From the IMG/VR virus record IMGVR_UViG_3300037070_005035, positions 1 to 64,000 of that record: 64,000 bases of DNA, one strand, 5' to 3'. The notes under the pieces are model-generated. The model did not search any database and had not been told where the DNA came from. It worked only from the letters and a program-made list of their open reading frames with translations. Source of the DNA: a virus. A program made the translations under genes and the position numbers. Shown piece after piece: positions 54,668 to 62,716 of the stretch (position 1 is the first letter of the stretch; each line of letters opens with the position of its first letter).

Positions 54668-54924
54668 TGGCGGAGCTGAAGGCTTACAACGAGTCTCTCG
54701 ACATCGCGCTGGAGGATTACATGTCCGGCGACGGCACGTCCTTCGAAGAGCATTGTGATAAATGGGGATTGTCAGACAAGATTCCAAATCATCCACTGGC
54801 CAAGCACGGAGCGATTATGAAGATGGTCACAGCCAGGACATCGCTTCCGATGGAGATTAGGCGAAAGGCCAAGGTGTGGCTGGTTGAGAATGGCTTCAGA
54901 TCGTGGGATGACGGGGACGTTTGA
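54664..54924 (+). CDS. Hypothetical protein before terminase
   Basis: The ATG at 54664 overlaps the previous stop and gives 86 residues (MMAELKAYNESLDIALEDYM...). Helical, acidic at the start. It lies directly before the large terminase, where a small subunit could be, but shows no HTH. Confidence 0.5.
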   Translation: MMAELKAYNESLDIALEDYMSGDGTSFEEHCDKWGLSDKIPNHPLAKHGAIMKMVTARTSLPMEIRRKAKVWLVENGFRSWDDGDV

Positions 54925-54927
54925 TTC

Positions 54928-56421
54928 ATGGTCGAGCTGACTGATTTGGAATTCTTGACCGGCGCGCGGATCGCCGATTTGCCAGTCGAGCTGATCCGCC
55001 ACTTGATTGCGGCCAGCCCCCTCTCACTGGGTATGGTCGCCAGGGATGGGCGGATCAAGCCGCACATGCTGCATCAGCATATCGACCGCCATTTCCTGGC
55101 CCTGGGCTACGAGCCGGATAAGCCCAAGCGGATGAGCTTGAACATGCCGCCGCAGACTGGCAAGACATCGAGTCTCATCCACTTCATTATCTGGCACATC
55201 TACCGGCACCCGAATCGCCGGATCATGTACATCACGTACGGAGACAAGCGGGCCATCACCGTGGGCGTCGATACCAAGGGGGTTTTCCAGGAGACGCTCG
55301 GCAAGTACATGGGGCTGGAGCTGGATGCTGATTTAGCTTCCCGCAAGGAATGGAAGCTAAAGGGATTCCATGGCGGATTCATCTCGCGCGGCATCAACGA
55401 ATCGATCTCCGGCTACGAAGCCGACTTGATCATCTTCGACGATCCGTACAAGGATAGCTCGGATGCTTGGTCGGCTACGATGCGGGAATTCATCTGGAAT
55501 CAGTGGAATGCCATCGTCCGATCCAGGCTCAGGCCGCACACCATGATCATCTGCTGCCACACCCGCTGGCACCAGGAGGATCTGACGGGCGAGCTGGACC
55601 GGCTGGAAGAAGCGGGCGGCGACCAGTGGCAACGGCTGAGGGTTCCAGCCATTGCCGACCAGGGCGACGTCTATGATAGTTTCGGCGAACTAATAGTGGC
55701 CGAAGGCATGAGCCCAGAGTGCGAGATCAGCCCGGAGTTCTTCGCGCTCCAGCAGCTCAACCTGCCGACGTTCATCTGGGAGGCGATGTTTCAGCAGCGG
55801 CCCTCCGCGCCGAGTGGTGTTCAGTGGGGGACTAACTGCTTCCCACCGGAAGTCTTCGTGGACGAGTTCCCGACTTGCCTAGAGATCGCGATCGGTGTCG
55901 ACCCGGCTACTGGGAAGGATCTCAGTGACGGCGACTACGCGGCCATCGTCTGCGTCGGCCAGCGTGGCGACGGATTTTTGTATGTCGACGCAGAGATCCA
56001 GCGCGGCGGTCCTTCTGATACCATCGATCTCTTGATTTCATTTATCCGCAAGCTCCATCAGACGGTCAGCATGATCGGCATTGAAAGCATGTCATTCCAG
56101 GATTTTATTCGCCAGATCGGTATGGAGCGATTGATTTCTCACGGTATCTACTCGCCCGTCAAGGGCATGATGCCGACCATGCGTGATCTCCGCACTGGCA
56201 AAGACGTTGTGGTCGACAAGGAAACCCGCATTCAGAGCGGATTGGATTATTGGATCATGGGCAAGCGGCTGCGGTTCGTCCGTGGCGCCGGTACCAGTCT
56301 CTTGGTGAAACAGCTCGAATCCTTTCCAATGAAGGGAAACAAGCGTGATGGTCCCGACGCCCTGGAGATCGCCCTGCGGACTCTCCGGGACTACCGGCTC
56401 ATCCAGGAGGGAATCATCTGA
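54928..56421 (+). CDS. terL: Terminase large subunit
   Basis: A 497-residue protein. Walker A is PPQTGKT at 74-80, Walker B LIIFDD with D171 and D172. A coupling region CCHTRWHQEDLTG follows. The C-terminal nuclease has GVDPATGKDLSDGDYAA (D325) and KRDGPDALEIAL. The ATPase packages DNA through the portal and the nuclease cuts concatemers. It is read rightward, opposite to and 27 kb from the portal gene, so the packaging and head genes are split. It overlaps the next gene. Confidence 0.93.
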   Translation: MVELTDLEFLTGARIADLPVELIRHLIAASPLSLGMVARDGRIKPHMLHQHIDRHFLALGYEPDKPKRMSLNMPPQTGKTSSLIHFIIWHIYRHPNRRIMYITYGDKRAITVGVDTKGVFQETLGKYMGLELDADLASRKEWKLKGFHGGFISRGINESISGYEADLIIFDDPYKDSSDAWSATMREFIWNQWNAIVRSRLRPHTMIICCHTRWHQEDLTGELDRLEEAGGDQWQRLRVPAIADQGDVYDSFGELIVAEGMSPECEISPEFFALQQLNLPTFIWEAMFQQRPSAPSGVQWGTNCFPPEVFVDEFPTCLEIAIGVDPATGKDLSDGDYAAIVCVGQRGDGFLYVDAEIQRGGPSDTIDLLISFIRKLHQTVSMIGIESMSFQDFIRQIGMERLISHGIYSPVKGMMPTMRDLRTGKDVVVDKETRIQSGLDYWIMGKRLRFVRGAGTSLLVKQLESFPMKGNKRDGPDALEIALRTLRDYRLIQEGII

Positions 56422-56633
56422 TGACCAAGCGCACTGTCGACGACCGCCGCGGCATCCTCTACGAGAAAGAGTACATCGAAATCATGCCCCACGATAAGTT
56501 CCGCGAATGCTTTTTCAATCAATGTGTATTCACCGGCCTGGGCGGAGGAAAGTTCATCCGCTGCCGGGTGGTCCATTGCTCAAGCATCACCAAAGAACAG
56601 ATCATTTGCGAACAGTGCGAGATCAAATCGTAA
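56421..56633 (+). CDS. Hypothetical Cys-rich small protein
   Basis: A 70-residue protein (MTKRTVDDRRGILYEKEYIE...). FFNQCVFTGLGGGKFIRCRV, then CSSITKEQIICEQC has the rhythm of a short pentapeptide-type beta-helix with Cys. The ATG overlaps the TerL stop. Function unknown. Confidence 0.55.
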   Translation: MTKRTVDDRRGILYEKEYIEIMPHDKFRECFFNQCVFTGLGGGKFIRCRVVHCSSITKEQIICEQCEIKS

Positions 56634-56971
56634 TGCTGGACCTGCTTCTGTTATCCCTGTTCACGTTCCGGATCGCCAACTTATTCTCCAAGGAAGATGG
56701 CCCCTGGGATATGTTCAAGGGCCTACGGTGGTTGGTCGATGATACAAAATTCTTCAAGAACCTGCTGGATTGCTTCAAGTGTACTTCGGTGTGGGTGGCC
56801 GCTGGACTGGTCGCCTGTTACGATCCGGGCGACTGGGTCAGGATGACTTTCGTCGTATCCGCCGGCGCTATGGTCATTAAGGTCATCTACGATTGGTTCG
56901 ACCATGCCGCCGACCTCCAGGAAATCATGGTGAAAAGTGCCACTCCGCCCGTACCAACAGAAGACAGTTGA
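56633..56971 (+). CDS. DUF1360-like membrane protein
   Basis: The ATG at 56633 overlaps the previous stop (TAATG) and gives 112 residues. LLLLSLFTFRIANLFSKEDGPWDMF and LLDCFKCTSVWVAAGLVACY match DUF1360, a phage/bacterial membrane family with a DGP motif and a C-x-x-C before the second helix. A third hydrophobic stretch follows. Function unknown. Confidence 0.75.
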   Translation: MLDLLLLSLFTFRIANLFSKEDGPWDMFKGLRWLVDDTKFFKNLLDCFKCTSVWVAAGLVACYDPGDWVRMTFVVSAGAMVIKVIYDWFDHAADLQEIMVKSATPPVPTEDS

Positions 56972-59513
56972 GCAGCTCCTGCATCTGGTTCACGGACCCA
57001 GCCGGATACCTCACTGCGTCTTCGGCCCGACCGGTTCTGGTAAGTCGCACATCATCCGCGAGTTCATCGCCCATGCGCATGTCCCGACCGTCGTCTACAC
57101 CAACCGCAAGCTTCTCTTTGACCAGATCCGTGACCACCTGGCCACTGCGGGAGTGGTGGTCGGTCTTCGTGCCGCCGGCCATGACAAACGACTACTGGAA
57201 GATATCCAAGTCGCCATGGTCCAAAGCGAGACCAAGCGGGTCGCCATTGGCCAGCACCGTATGCACAGCGCCAAGCTCGTGATCGTCGACGAAATCCACG
57301 ATAATTGCCAAGGCGGCATTTTGGCTTTGATGCAACAGCACATTCAGCAAGGCGCCTTGGTTGTCGGCTTCACCGCTACGCCGCTGGACATCAACCACAT
57401 CATTAAGAAGATCATCGTCTCGGTGACCTACGACGAGTGCTATCAGAATGGCTGGCTGCTGCCTTGCCACATCTATGAAGTGCAGCGCCCGGATAACAAG
57501 TGGATCAAGAAGGTTCCGGTGGGTGAAGTGCTGATCGAGGGGAAGTATCGGGTCCAGTTTCGGCAACAGATTGTGGGCCGCGTGCTGGATGCCTATCGCC
57601 GTCTCAACCCGCTCCAAGTTCCAACGCTGCTCTTTGCCCCTGATCGTCCCAGCGCTACTTGGTTCGCGCAGCAATTCTGCGACGAAGGAATTAAAGCGGC
57701 TGCCATTGATGGACAAAAGTGCTGGGTGGATGATCGCGACTTTCACGGTACGAAGAAGCGGGAGGAAATCATCCAGCGGCTGAAGGATCGCGACATCAAG
57801 GTGGTCTGCAATCGCTTCGTGCTCACCACGGGCGTCGATATCCCGGAGGTCGGCCACGGCATCTGCGCGACTCCATACGGATCAGTAAAGGTGTTTAGAC
57901 AAGCTTTCGGAAGGATTTTGCGGCCGCACCAGACGCTCAGAAACAGCGTATCCTGGGCTGATCACGGCGGAAATTGTCTCGATGAAATCACAGAGGTGCT
58001 TACCAGCAACGGATGGAAGTCACGAGTTGCAATCGACCAATCCGATCTTGTCGCCGCTTTCAATCCGGAGGACTATTCCGTCACTTGGCAGCCAATCAAT
58101 GAAATCATCAACCGGACATTGCGTGATGGCGAAGAGATGTTCGAGGCCGTTGGTAGGCAATGCGATATTCGTGTTACATCAGGACATCGCATGGTTTTCA
58201 AGAAAAGAAAGAACGCTGGTCGATTTGTCTATTACCCATGCTCGTTCCAAATCGAAACGGCAAAGTATCTTTTCGACGGCGGAAGAAGATTTAAGCTTCC
58301 AGTTTCAGGTTATCAAAAAGCCCCTGGTGTTCCATTGCGCGATTGTGAAATTGAATTTCTCGGCTGGTGGATAACAGACGGGAATCTGTACAGGAATGAA
58401 ATTGTCATTGGCCAGGCAAATCACCAGCCGCACTTCAAGAGATTGGTGAAGTGTCTTGACGAATGCGGGTTTAGTTATCGCCAAGCGGTCGTTCCAGCAC
58501 TTGCGAGGACAATTCACGGCCGCCCAGCCATGTTTCGTGAAACAACTCGATTTGCGATTCCAAAGGGAAATTCCCTTTCGCGTCCACGTTCAGGCTGGGA
58601 ACATCTCGAACCCTACCTCGACAAGAACCTATCGCCTCTGTTGGAAAATTTAGACCACAGGCAGTTTGAGATCTTTCTTCACGGCTGTCATCTAGGCGAT
58701 GGAGACAAGAAAAAAGGAACAGGTGGGTCTTATCGCATTGCAAAAGGTTGCAAGGCATTCATCGAGAGATTGCAAAGCTTGTCCGTCAGGCGGGGCTTTA
58801 AAGCGAATTTAAAAGTCGAAGAATTCATAGATCGCAAACCAATGTACTGTTTGAATATTCAGAAAAAGACTGACCAAAACATTCTTGGCCCAAGTGCCAG
58901 TGTTGGCCAGTGTTATTGGAGGCGATCCACCACCACTCCAGGTGAACGAGTTTGGTGCGTCTCAAATCCAATCGGGACTATCTTCATTCGCCGGAACGGC
59001 AAGGTGGCGGTAGTTGGCAACTGCTTCCGTCTGGGCGACCCGCGCGTCGATATTGATTGGACTCAGACCCCGACTGACCTTGTCATCCAAGATACGATCA
59101 AGGAGCGGATGAAGAGCAAGCCGGAGAGCGAGCCGATCATTTGTCCCAACTGCCACGAGATGCGATTCCCAGGAGAGAGCCAGGAATACAACATGGTCTG
59201 TCCGGCCTGTGGATTCGCCGCCAAGGGTCGTGTGCATCATGTGCTGCAGGTCGACGGTACGCTGCTTCGCAAGACCGGCTACTACTATCCCAAACGGCGA
59301 GTGGCCTCGGAGGATTTGCGTGACAAGTGGCGGAAGTGCTTTTACCGCTGTAAGAACAGTGGCCGCACGATCGCACAGGCCCGCGCGCTCTTCAAGTACG
59401 AGAACTTTTGCGAGCCTGACCCGAACTGGCCGCTGATGCCGAAGAGAATGATCGATCTAAGGCGTAAGATAAAAGATATCCCCAAGGAACATCTTGTGGA
59501 GGATACGAAATGA
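56937..59513 (+). CDS. SF2 DNA helicase split by an intein
   Basis: An 858-residue precursor from a GTG at 56937. The host protein is a superfamily 2 helicase: FGPTGSGKS (Walker A, about 29-37), VDEIH, GFTATP, TTGVDIPEVGHG and FRQAFGRILRP (motif VI). Its C-terminal part has a zinc ribbon (IICPNCHEMRF, VCPACGFAAKG). The intein interrupts GGN|CFRLGD just after motif VI. Excision would leave 509 residues. The closest role is a ResIII/UvsW-type helicase for branched DNA or replication. It overlaps the gene before. Confidence 0.88.
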   Translation: MPLRPYQQKTVEQLLHLVHGPSRIPHCVFGPTGSGKSHIIREFIAHAHVPTVVYTNRKLLFDQIRDHLATAGVVVGLRAAGHDKRLLEDIQVAMVQSETKRVAIGQHRMHSAKLVIVDEIHDNCQGGILALMQQHIQQGALVVGFTATPLDINHIIKKIIVSVTYDECYQNGWLLPCHIYEVQRPDNKWIKKVPVGEVLIEGKYRVQFRQQIVGRVLDAYRRLNPLQVPTLLFAPDRPSATWFAQQFCDEGIKAAAIDGQKCWVDDRDFHGTKKREEIIQRLKDRDIKVVCNRFVLTTGVDIPEVGHGICATPYGSVKVFRQAFGRILRPHQTLRNSVSWADHGGNCLDEITEVLTSNGWKSRVAIDQSDLVAAFNPEDYSVTWQPINEIINRTLRDGEEMFEAVGRQCDIRVTSGHRMVFKKRKNAGRFVYYPCSFQIETAKYLFDGGRRFKLPVSGYQKAPGVPLRDCEIEFLGWWITDGNLYRNEIVIGQANHQPHFKRLVKCLDECGFSYRQAVVPALARTIHGRPAMFRETTRFAIPKGNSLSRPRSGWEHLEPYLDKNLSPLLENLDHRQFEIFLHGCHLGDGDKKKGTGGSYRIAKGCKAFIERLQSLSVRRGFKANLKVEEFIDRKPMYCLNIQKKTDQNILGPSASVGQCYWRRSTTTPGERVWCVSNPIGTIFIRRNGKVAVVGNCFRLGDPRVDIDWTQTPTDLVIQDTIKERMKSKPESEPIICPNCHEMRFPGESQEYNMVCPACGFAAKGRVHHVLQVDGTLLRKTGYYYPKRRVASEDLRDKWRKCFYRCKNSGRTIAQARALFKYENFCEPDPNWPLMPKRMIDLRRKIKDIPKEHLVEDTK
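57975..59021 (+). mobile_element. Intein with LAGLIDADG homing endonuclease
   Basis: 349 codons starting with Cys347 (CLDEITEV, block A). TSGH with H417 is block B. FLGWWITDGN and FLHGCHLGDGDK are the two LAGLIDADG-type dodecapeptides. The end is GKVAVVGN before the +1 Cys. The residue before the terminal Asn is Gly, not the usual His. The endonuclease would cut intein-free alleles and spread the element. Confidence 0.88.
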
Positions 59514-59833
59514 GGACTCTCGATAATTTGACCTGTCCGCAGTGCAAGTCTCTGTTCGTGAATTTCTCATTCCATAGCGGCTATCCACTGGGTCACGGGA
59601 AGCTGCATCGGTTCATGGATCTTGGCGAGCTATGTCTGACCATCCAGACGCAAATCCCGATTGCCGAGCCAGTCGAAGGGAGGCGGATTGGTCGCTACAA
59701 GGTAGGCAGCTATTTCGTCCGGGTCGTGCGCGCCATAGGCTGGAGAAACGCCGCCAGGTTATTCGAGGCTGGCGAGTGTGTGGCCAGATTCAAGTCAATC
59801 AAAAGCGGATTCGGACTCTACGAAATAGTCTGA
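59510..59833 (+). CDS. Hypothetical protein with CxxC
   Basis: A 107-residue protein: MRTLDNLTCPQCKSLFVNFS, then a mixed alpha/beta part (GRYKVGSYFVRVVRAIGWRN). One Cys pair and a His (HSGY) may bind metal. It overlaps the helicase stop (ATGA). Not recognised. Confidence 0.5.
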   Translation: MRTLDNLTCPQCKSLFVNFSFHSGYPLGHGKLHRFMDLGELCLTIQTQIPIAEPVEGRRIGRYKVGSYFVRVVRAIGWRNAARLFEAGECVARFKSIKSGFGLYEIV

Positions 59834-59847
59834 AAGAACTGGTAATC

Positions 59848-60273
59848 ATGGATCATCACAACTCGCGATCACACCTTTCTCCCAGGACCCAGGAGGATAG
59901 GAAAGCTTCCAAGCGGACTCGCTCCGAGCTACGGATGAGGGCCTTGGCGCTCACCAACGCCTGGGACATGCCGGCTGATCTACAGCAGGAAATCGTGTCA
60001 GAGATGCGTAACATGCTCAACAACGGCACGCCCAAGGAGAAGTACCTGGCCGCTTGTACGTTCATCAAGATGGGCGAGATGAATGTCAAGCTCTGCTCGC
60101 TGGATGACGAAGAGGAGACTGGCACGGTCAACCTGACTCAAGTCAATATCTCACCCGAGAACGCACCTCAACTGCACCGCATCCTGGAGCAGATATCCGG
60201 CATCAAGCGGGCGGTGGCACCTGTCGAAGAGATTACGCCGGACACGGACCAGTCACTTCCAGAAACACACTGA
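59848..60273 (+). CDS. Possible terminase small subunit
   Basis: The ATG at 59848 gives 141 residues (MDHHNSRSHLSPRTQEDRKA...). A basic front, then LRMRALALTNAWDMPADLQQ and a helix bundle (IVSEMRNMLNNGTPKEKYLA), as in small terminase-like proteins of environmental phages; acidic C-terminus. No clear HTH. It is the last rightward gene and overlaps a convergent gene by about 40 bases. Confidence 0.45.
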   Translation: MDHHNSRSHLSPRTQEDRKASKRTRSELRMRALALTNAWDMPADLQQEIVSEMRNMLNNGTPKEKYLAACTFIKMGEMNVKLCSLDDEEETGTVNLTQVNISPENAPQLHRILEQISGIKRAVAPVEEITPDTDQSLPETH

Positions 60274-60499
60274 ACATATTGGCGTGAATCTCGGGCAGGC
60301 AGAACGGCGCCATGCCCGGATTGATGACGAGTAGCTTCCCGCCGGGAATGGCCAATGATCGGGAGATGACGACACTGGATTTGACTGATACCATCACCCT
60401 CGCGCCGGGCGCCGTAATGGCCGCTGGCTCCATGGCCAAGCTCTTGGGAGTTGATCGCGGGGCCGCACGAGCAGCCACACCCTGTCCGCAACAAGCCAT
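60233..60499 (-). CDS. Small virion-type beta protein
   Basis: An 88-residue protein with GGAGG 6 bases before the ATG (MACCGQGVAARAAPRSTPKS...). A Pro/Arg start, then RVMVSVKSSVVISRSLAIPG and a beta end. Probably a minor tail protein by position after the 35-residue gene. An opposite frame overlaps but has no SD. Confidence 0.5.
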   Translation of the reverse strand: MACCGQGVAARAAPRSTPKSLAMEPAAITAPGARVMVSVKSSVVISRSLAIPGGKLLVINPGMAPFCLPEIHANMFSVFLEVTGPCPA

Positions 60500-60502
60500 G
60501 GG

Positions 60503-60610
60503 TTACCTCCAGGAGTAGCCTTTCTTCTTCTTGGTTGATCGTTTCTTGGTCGCGACCTTGCGACTGCCGCAGGTCTTACATTTCTTCTTGATCATGAATT
60601 TACCAGGCAT
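60503..60610 (-). CDS. 35-residue basic zinc peptide
   Basis: From the ATG at 60610, after AAGGAGAA: MPGKFMIKKKCKTCGSRKVA, then TKKRSTKKKKGYSWR. One CxxC and eleven Lys. The SD of the next gene (GGAGG) lies at its end, so translation is coupled. Possibly nucleic-acid binding. Confidence 0.6.
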   Translation of the reverse strand: MPGKFMIKKKCKTCGSRKVATKKRSTKKKKGYSWR

Positions 60611-60620
60611 TTGATTCTCC

Positions 60621-61550
60621 TTAAACCGCTGCCACATCGACGACGTTATCAAGTTCATCGAGCATGTATAAATCACTTTGGAAAAAGCACTGCTCTCCGG
60701 ATATGGATGCCTCTAGTTTTACCAGATGCCAAGCATTAACTGGACCGACCAAGGCGTTGATGTAGCCTGTTATATCCAGCTCCCAAAAGTAATTACCAGT
60801 GGTAAAGGTCACTGGCACTAACGAGACTGTCCCGGTGGCTGCCCGGAACTCCGGATGCGTCGGAGCGCTAAGATTCGGCCATATCCCGGAGAGTGTTACC
60901 TTGACTTCCGTAATGGTTGGCGAGACTTGGACTGGGAAGGAGCTTTGCACGCCGCGCAGCCTCCGTTCCGTGACTGGTCGCACCGGGACCATGAACATAT
61001 TGGCCACAAAGTCAGTCAGCCGCGGGAAGCTGTAGTCACTGACCAGCCAGCTTCCAAAGCCGGCTGCCATATTGGTTTCCGTAAATCCCAGCAGCGTTTC
61101 GTCTTCCGGCTCTGGCCCACTCCATTGCGAGCTGTAATTCTTGTACAGACCAATCGGATGAGTCGGCACGTCAGGCTCGTCCGGCGGGCAGCAGAACGGG
61201 AAGGCCATAAAGCGACCTGTTGTCCATTCCCGGTGGACTGGAATTGGCCGATCCGCCAGGGCCTTGAAGTCCAGGAAGTTGTAGACCTTCGTCGTGTAGA
61301 GCTGGACGAACATACTGCCAGAGTAGTGATAGATCTTGGCATCCCCGGAAACCGGCATGATCGATGTCGGGCCGATCGTGGCCGCCGCGATATCAGCCAG
61401 GGGCATGGCGATATACATATCATCCCGTCGCAAATTGCCGGTTAGTCGATCCTGCTGCCCCTCCACGATTGCCAGTCGCGATCTGAGGTTGGCAATAGCT
61501 TCACCCAGGCGGTTGGCGGTCTCTTGGCTGAACAGTCCTAGCTCGGGCAT
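60621..61550 (-). CDS. Tail structural protein
   Basis: A 309-residue protein: a coiled-coil start (ETANRLGEAIANLRSRLAIV), then a beta-rich body with FPFCCPPDEPDVPTHPIGLY and several aromatic strands. Located in a tail operon after the tape measure. It may be a distal tail or fibre-attachment protein. The start overlaps the previous stop. Confidence 0.55.
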   Translation of the reverse strand: MPELGLFSQETANRLGEAIANLRSRLAIVEGQQDRLTGNLRRDDMYIAMPLADIAAATIGPTSIMPVSGDAKIYHYSGSMFVQLYTTKVYNFLDFKALADRPIPVHREWTTGRFMAFPFCCPPDEPDVPTHPIGLYKNYSSQWSGPEPEDETLLGFTETNMAAGFGSWLVSDYSFPRLTDFVANMFMVPVRPVTERRLRGVQSSFPVQVSPTITEVKVTLSGIWPNLSAPTHPEFRAATGTVSLVPVTFTTGNYFWELDITGYINALVGPVNAWHLVKLEASISGEQCFFQSDLYMLDELDNVVDVAAV

Positions 61551-62713
61551 TACGGTGGTAGTATCAGTGGAAAGAGACCAAGGGCGGCGTCTTGGAAATT
61601 AGATGTTGGCAATCGCCAGCGCAGGTAATACTGCACATCCGCAAAGGCCGGAATTGGCTGGCCGTTCAGGTCGAGATTGAATTCCTCGCCGGTATGACCG
61701 TCTCGCTCGATCGGTTTTTGGGGCGGCACTCCGGCAGGCAATGGGGTAGCTGGAATCGTTCCTCCGAAGCCATCTGGTTGACTCGGGCCGGCATTGCGCA
61801 TCTTGCCGGCATTGGCAATATCAAAATACCAGCCGCTCGGCCTGTAGAGCATGATGTATTTCTTTTCCCAGTAGAGCCTGGTCTGCTCCCCAGCGCTTGT
61901 TCGCCAGCGGCGCTGCTTCAGCTCCTTGGTAACAGAAGTCAGCTTGAGCGTATGCTTTTTGAAGTTCTGCTTGAACAATTGTGTTGTCGATAAGTCGAAC
62001 AACAAGTCCTCGTGATTGATTGTGTTTTTGTAGCAAGCGGCGTCATCCGCCTCTAAAACACTGGCTGAGAATTTCGTCAATGTGATCTCGTCATCAATGC
62101 GATCAATTTCAGGCGGTCGTTCAAATAGCGTTCCGGCGGAGTTCTTGATCGCGGTGCATTCGCCTTTCGTTAGGACCACAGAGGCGTTACTGACGTTGCT
62201 CAAGCTTCCATCCGCGATTTCAGTTAGACATGCCTTGCAACTATTGGTATCCAAATCGACGAACGCCCCTAGGAAAATCAGACTACTGGCGCCCATGGAT
62301 CGCGATACTTCTCGAATTGTAATCCGCGGTTCCCATTCCAATGGGTCCTGCTTGTCTTCGCCAGTTGGCGGTTCGTTGCCAGCGGCCCGTTCAGTGTCGT
62401 ACTTGATCGTGACATCCCGGAATGGCACTAGCTCATCATCGCATTCGAGATCGCCAATCTCGATGGTTTTGATAAAGGCGGTTATGTCTGGGTCGTCTGA
62501 ATCAAAGCCGGAATAGTCGTTGTTTATCGGCAAAAACGGCGCTGCGGGAATTGCTAGATGCGTCAGGAGCTTGTTTGGTGACAGGGCTTCGCGATCATTG
62601 GCATCGTCATAGCACTGGATCACAACCGTATATTCGGTCGAATTGCCACCAGTTCCACCGCTGCCAACCTTCTCCATGCCTGTCAGTGATCGCAAGGTGC
62701 GCTTAATCGCCAT
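61550..62713 (-). CDS. Tail structural protein
   Basis: A 387-residue protein (MAIKRTLRSLTGMEKVGSGG...). A beta-rich, acidic front (VVIQCYDDANDREALSPNKL), then WEPRITIREVSRSMGASSLI and a C-terminal WRLPTSNFQDAALGLFPLI. No enzyme motif. Directly follows the tape measure; perhaps a distal tail or baseplate hub protein. Confidence 0.55.
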   Translation of the reverse strand: MAIKRTLRSLTGMEKVGSGGTGGNSTEYTVVIQCYDDANDREALSPNKLLTHLAIPAAPFLPINNDYSGFDSDDPDITAFIKTIEIGDLECDDELVPFRDVTIKYDTERAAGNEPPTGEDKQDPLEWEPRITIREVSRSMGASSLIFLGAFVDLDTNSCKACLTEIADGSLSNVSNASVVLTKGECTAIKNSAGTLFERPPEIDRIDDEITLTKFSASVLEADDAACYKNTINHEDLLFDLSTTQLFKQNFKKHTLKLTSVTKELKQRRWRTSAGEQTRLYWEKKYIMLYRPSGWYFDIANAGKMRNAGPSQPDGFGGTIPATPLPAGVPPQKPIERDGHTGEEFNLDLNGQPIPAFADVQYYLRWRLPTSNFQDAALGLFPLILPP

Positions 62714-62716
62714 TCG

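Noticed and set aside
60312-60518. Plus-strand frame opposite 60233-60499
   Set aside because: No SD; the minus-strand frame has GGAGG and coupling to the 35-residue gene.
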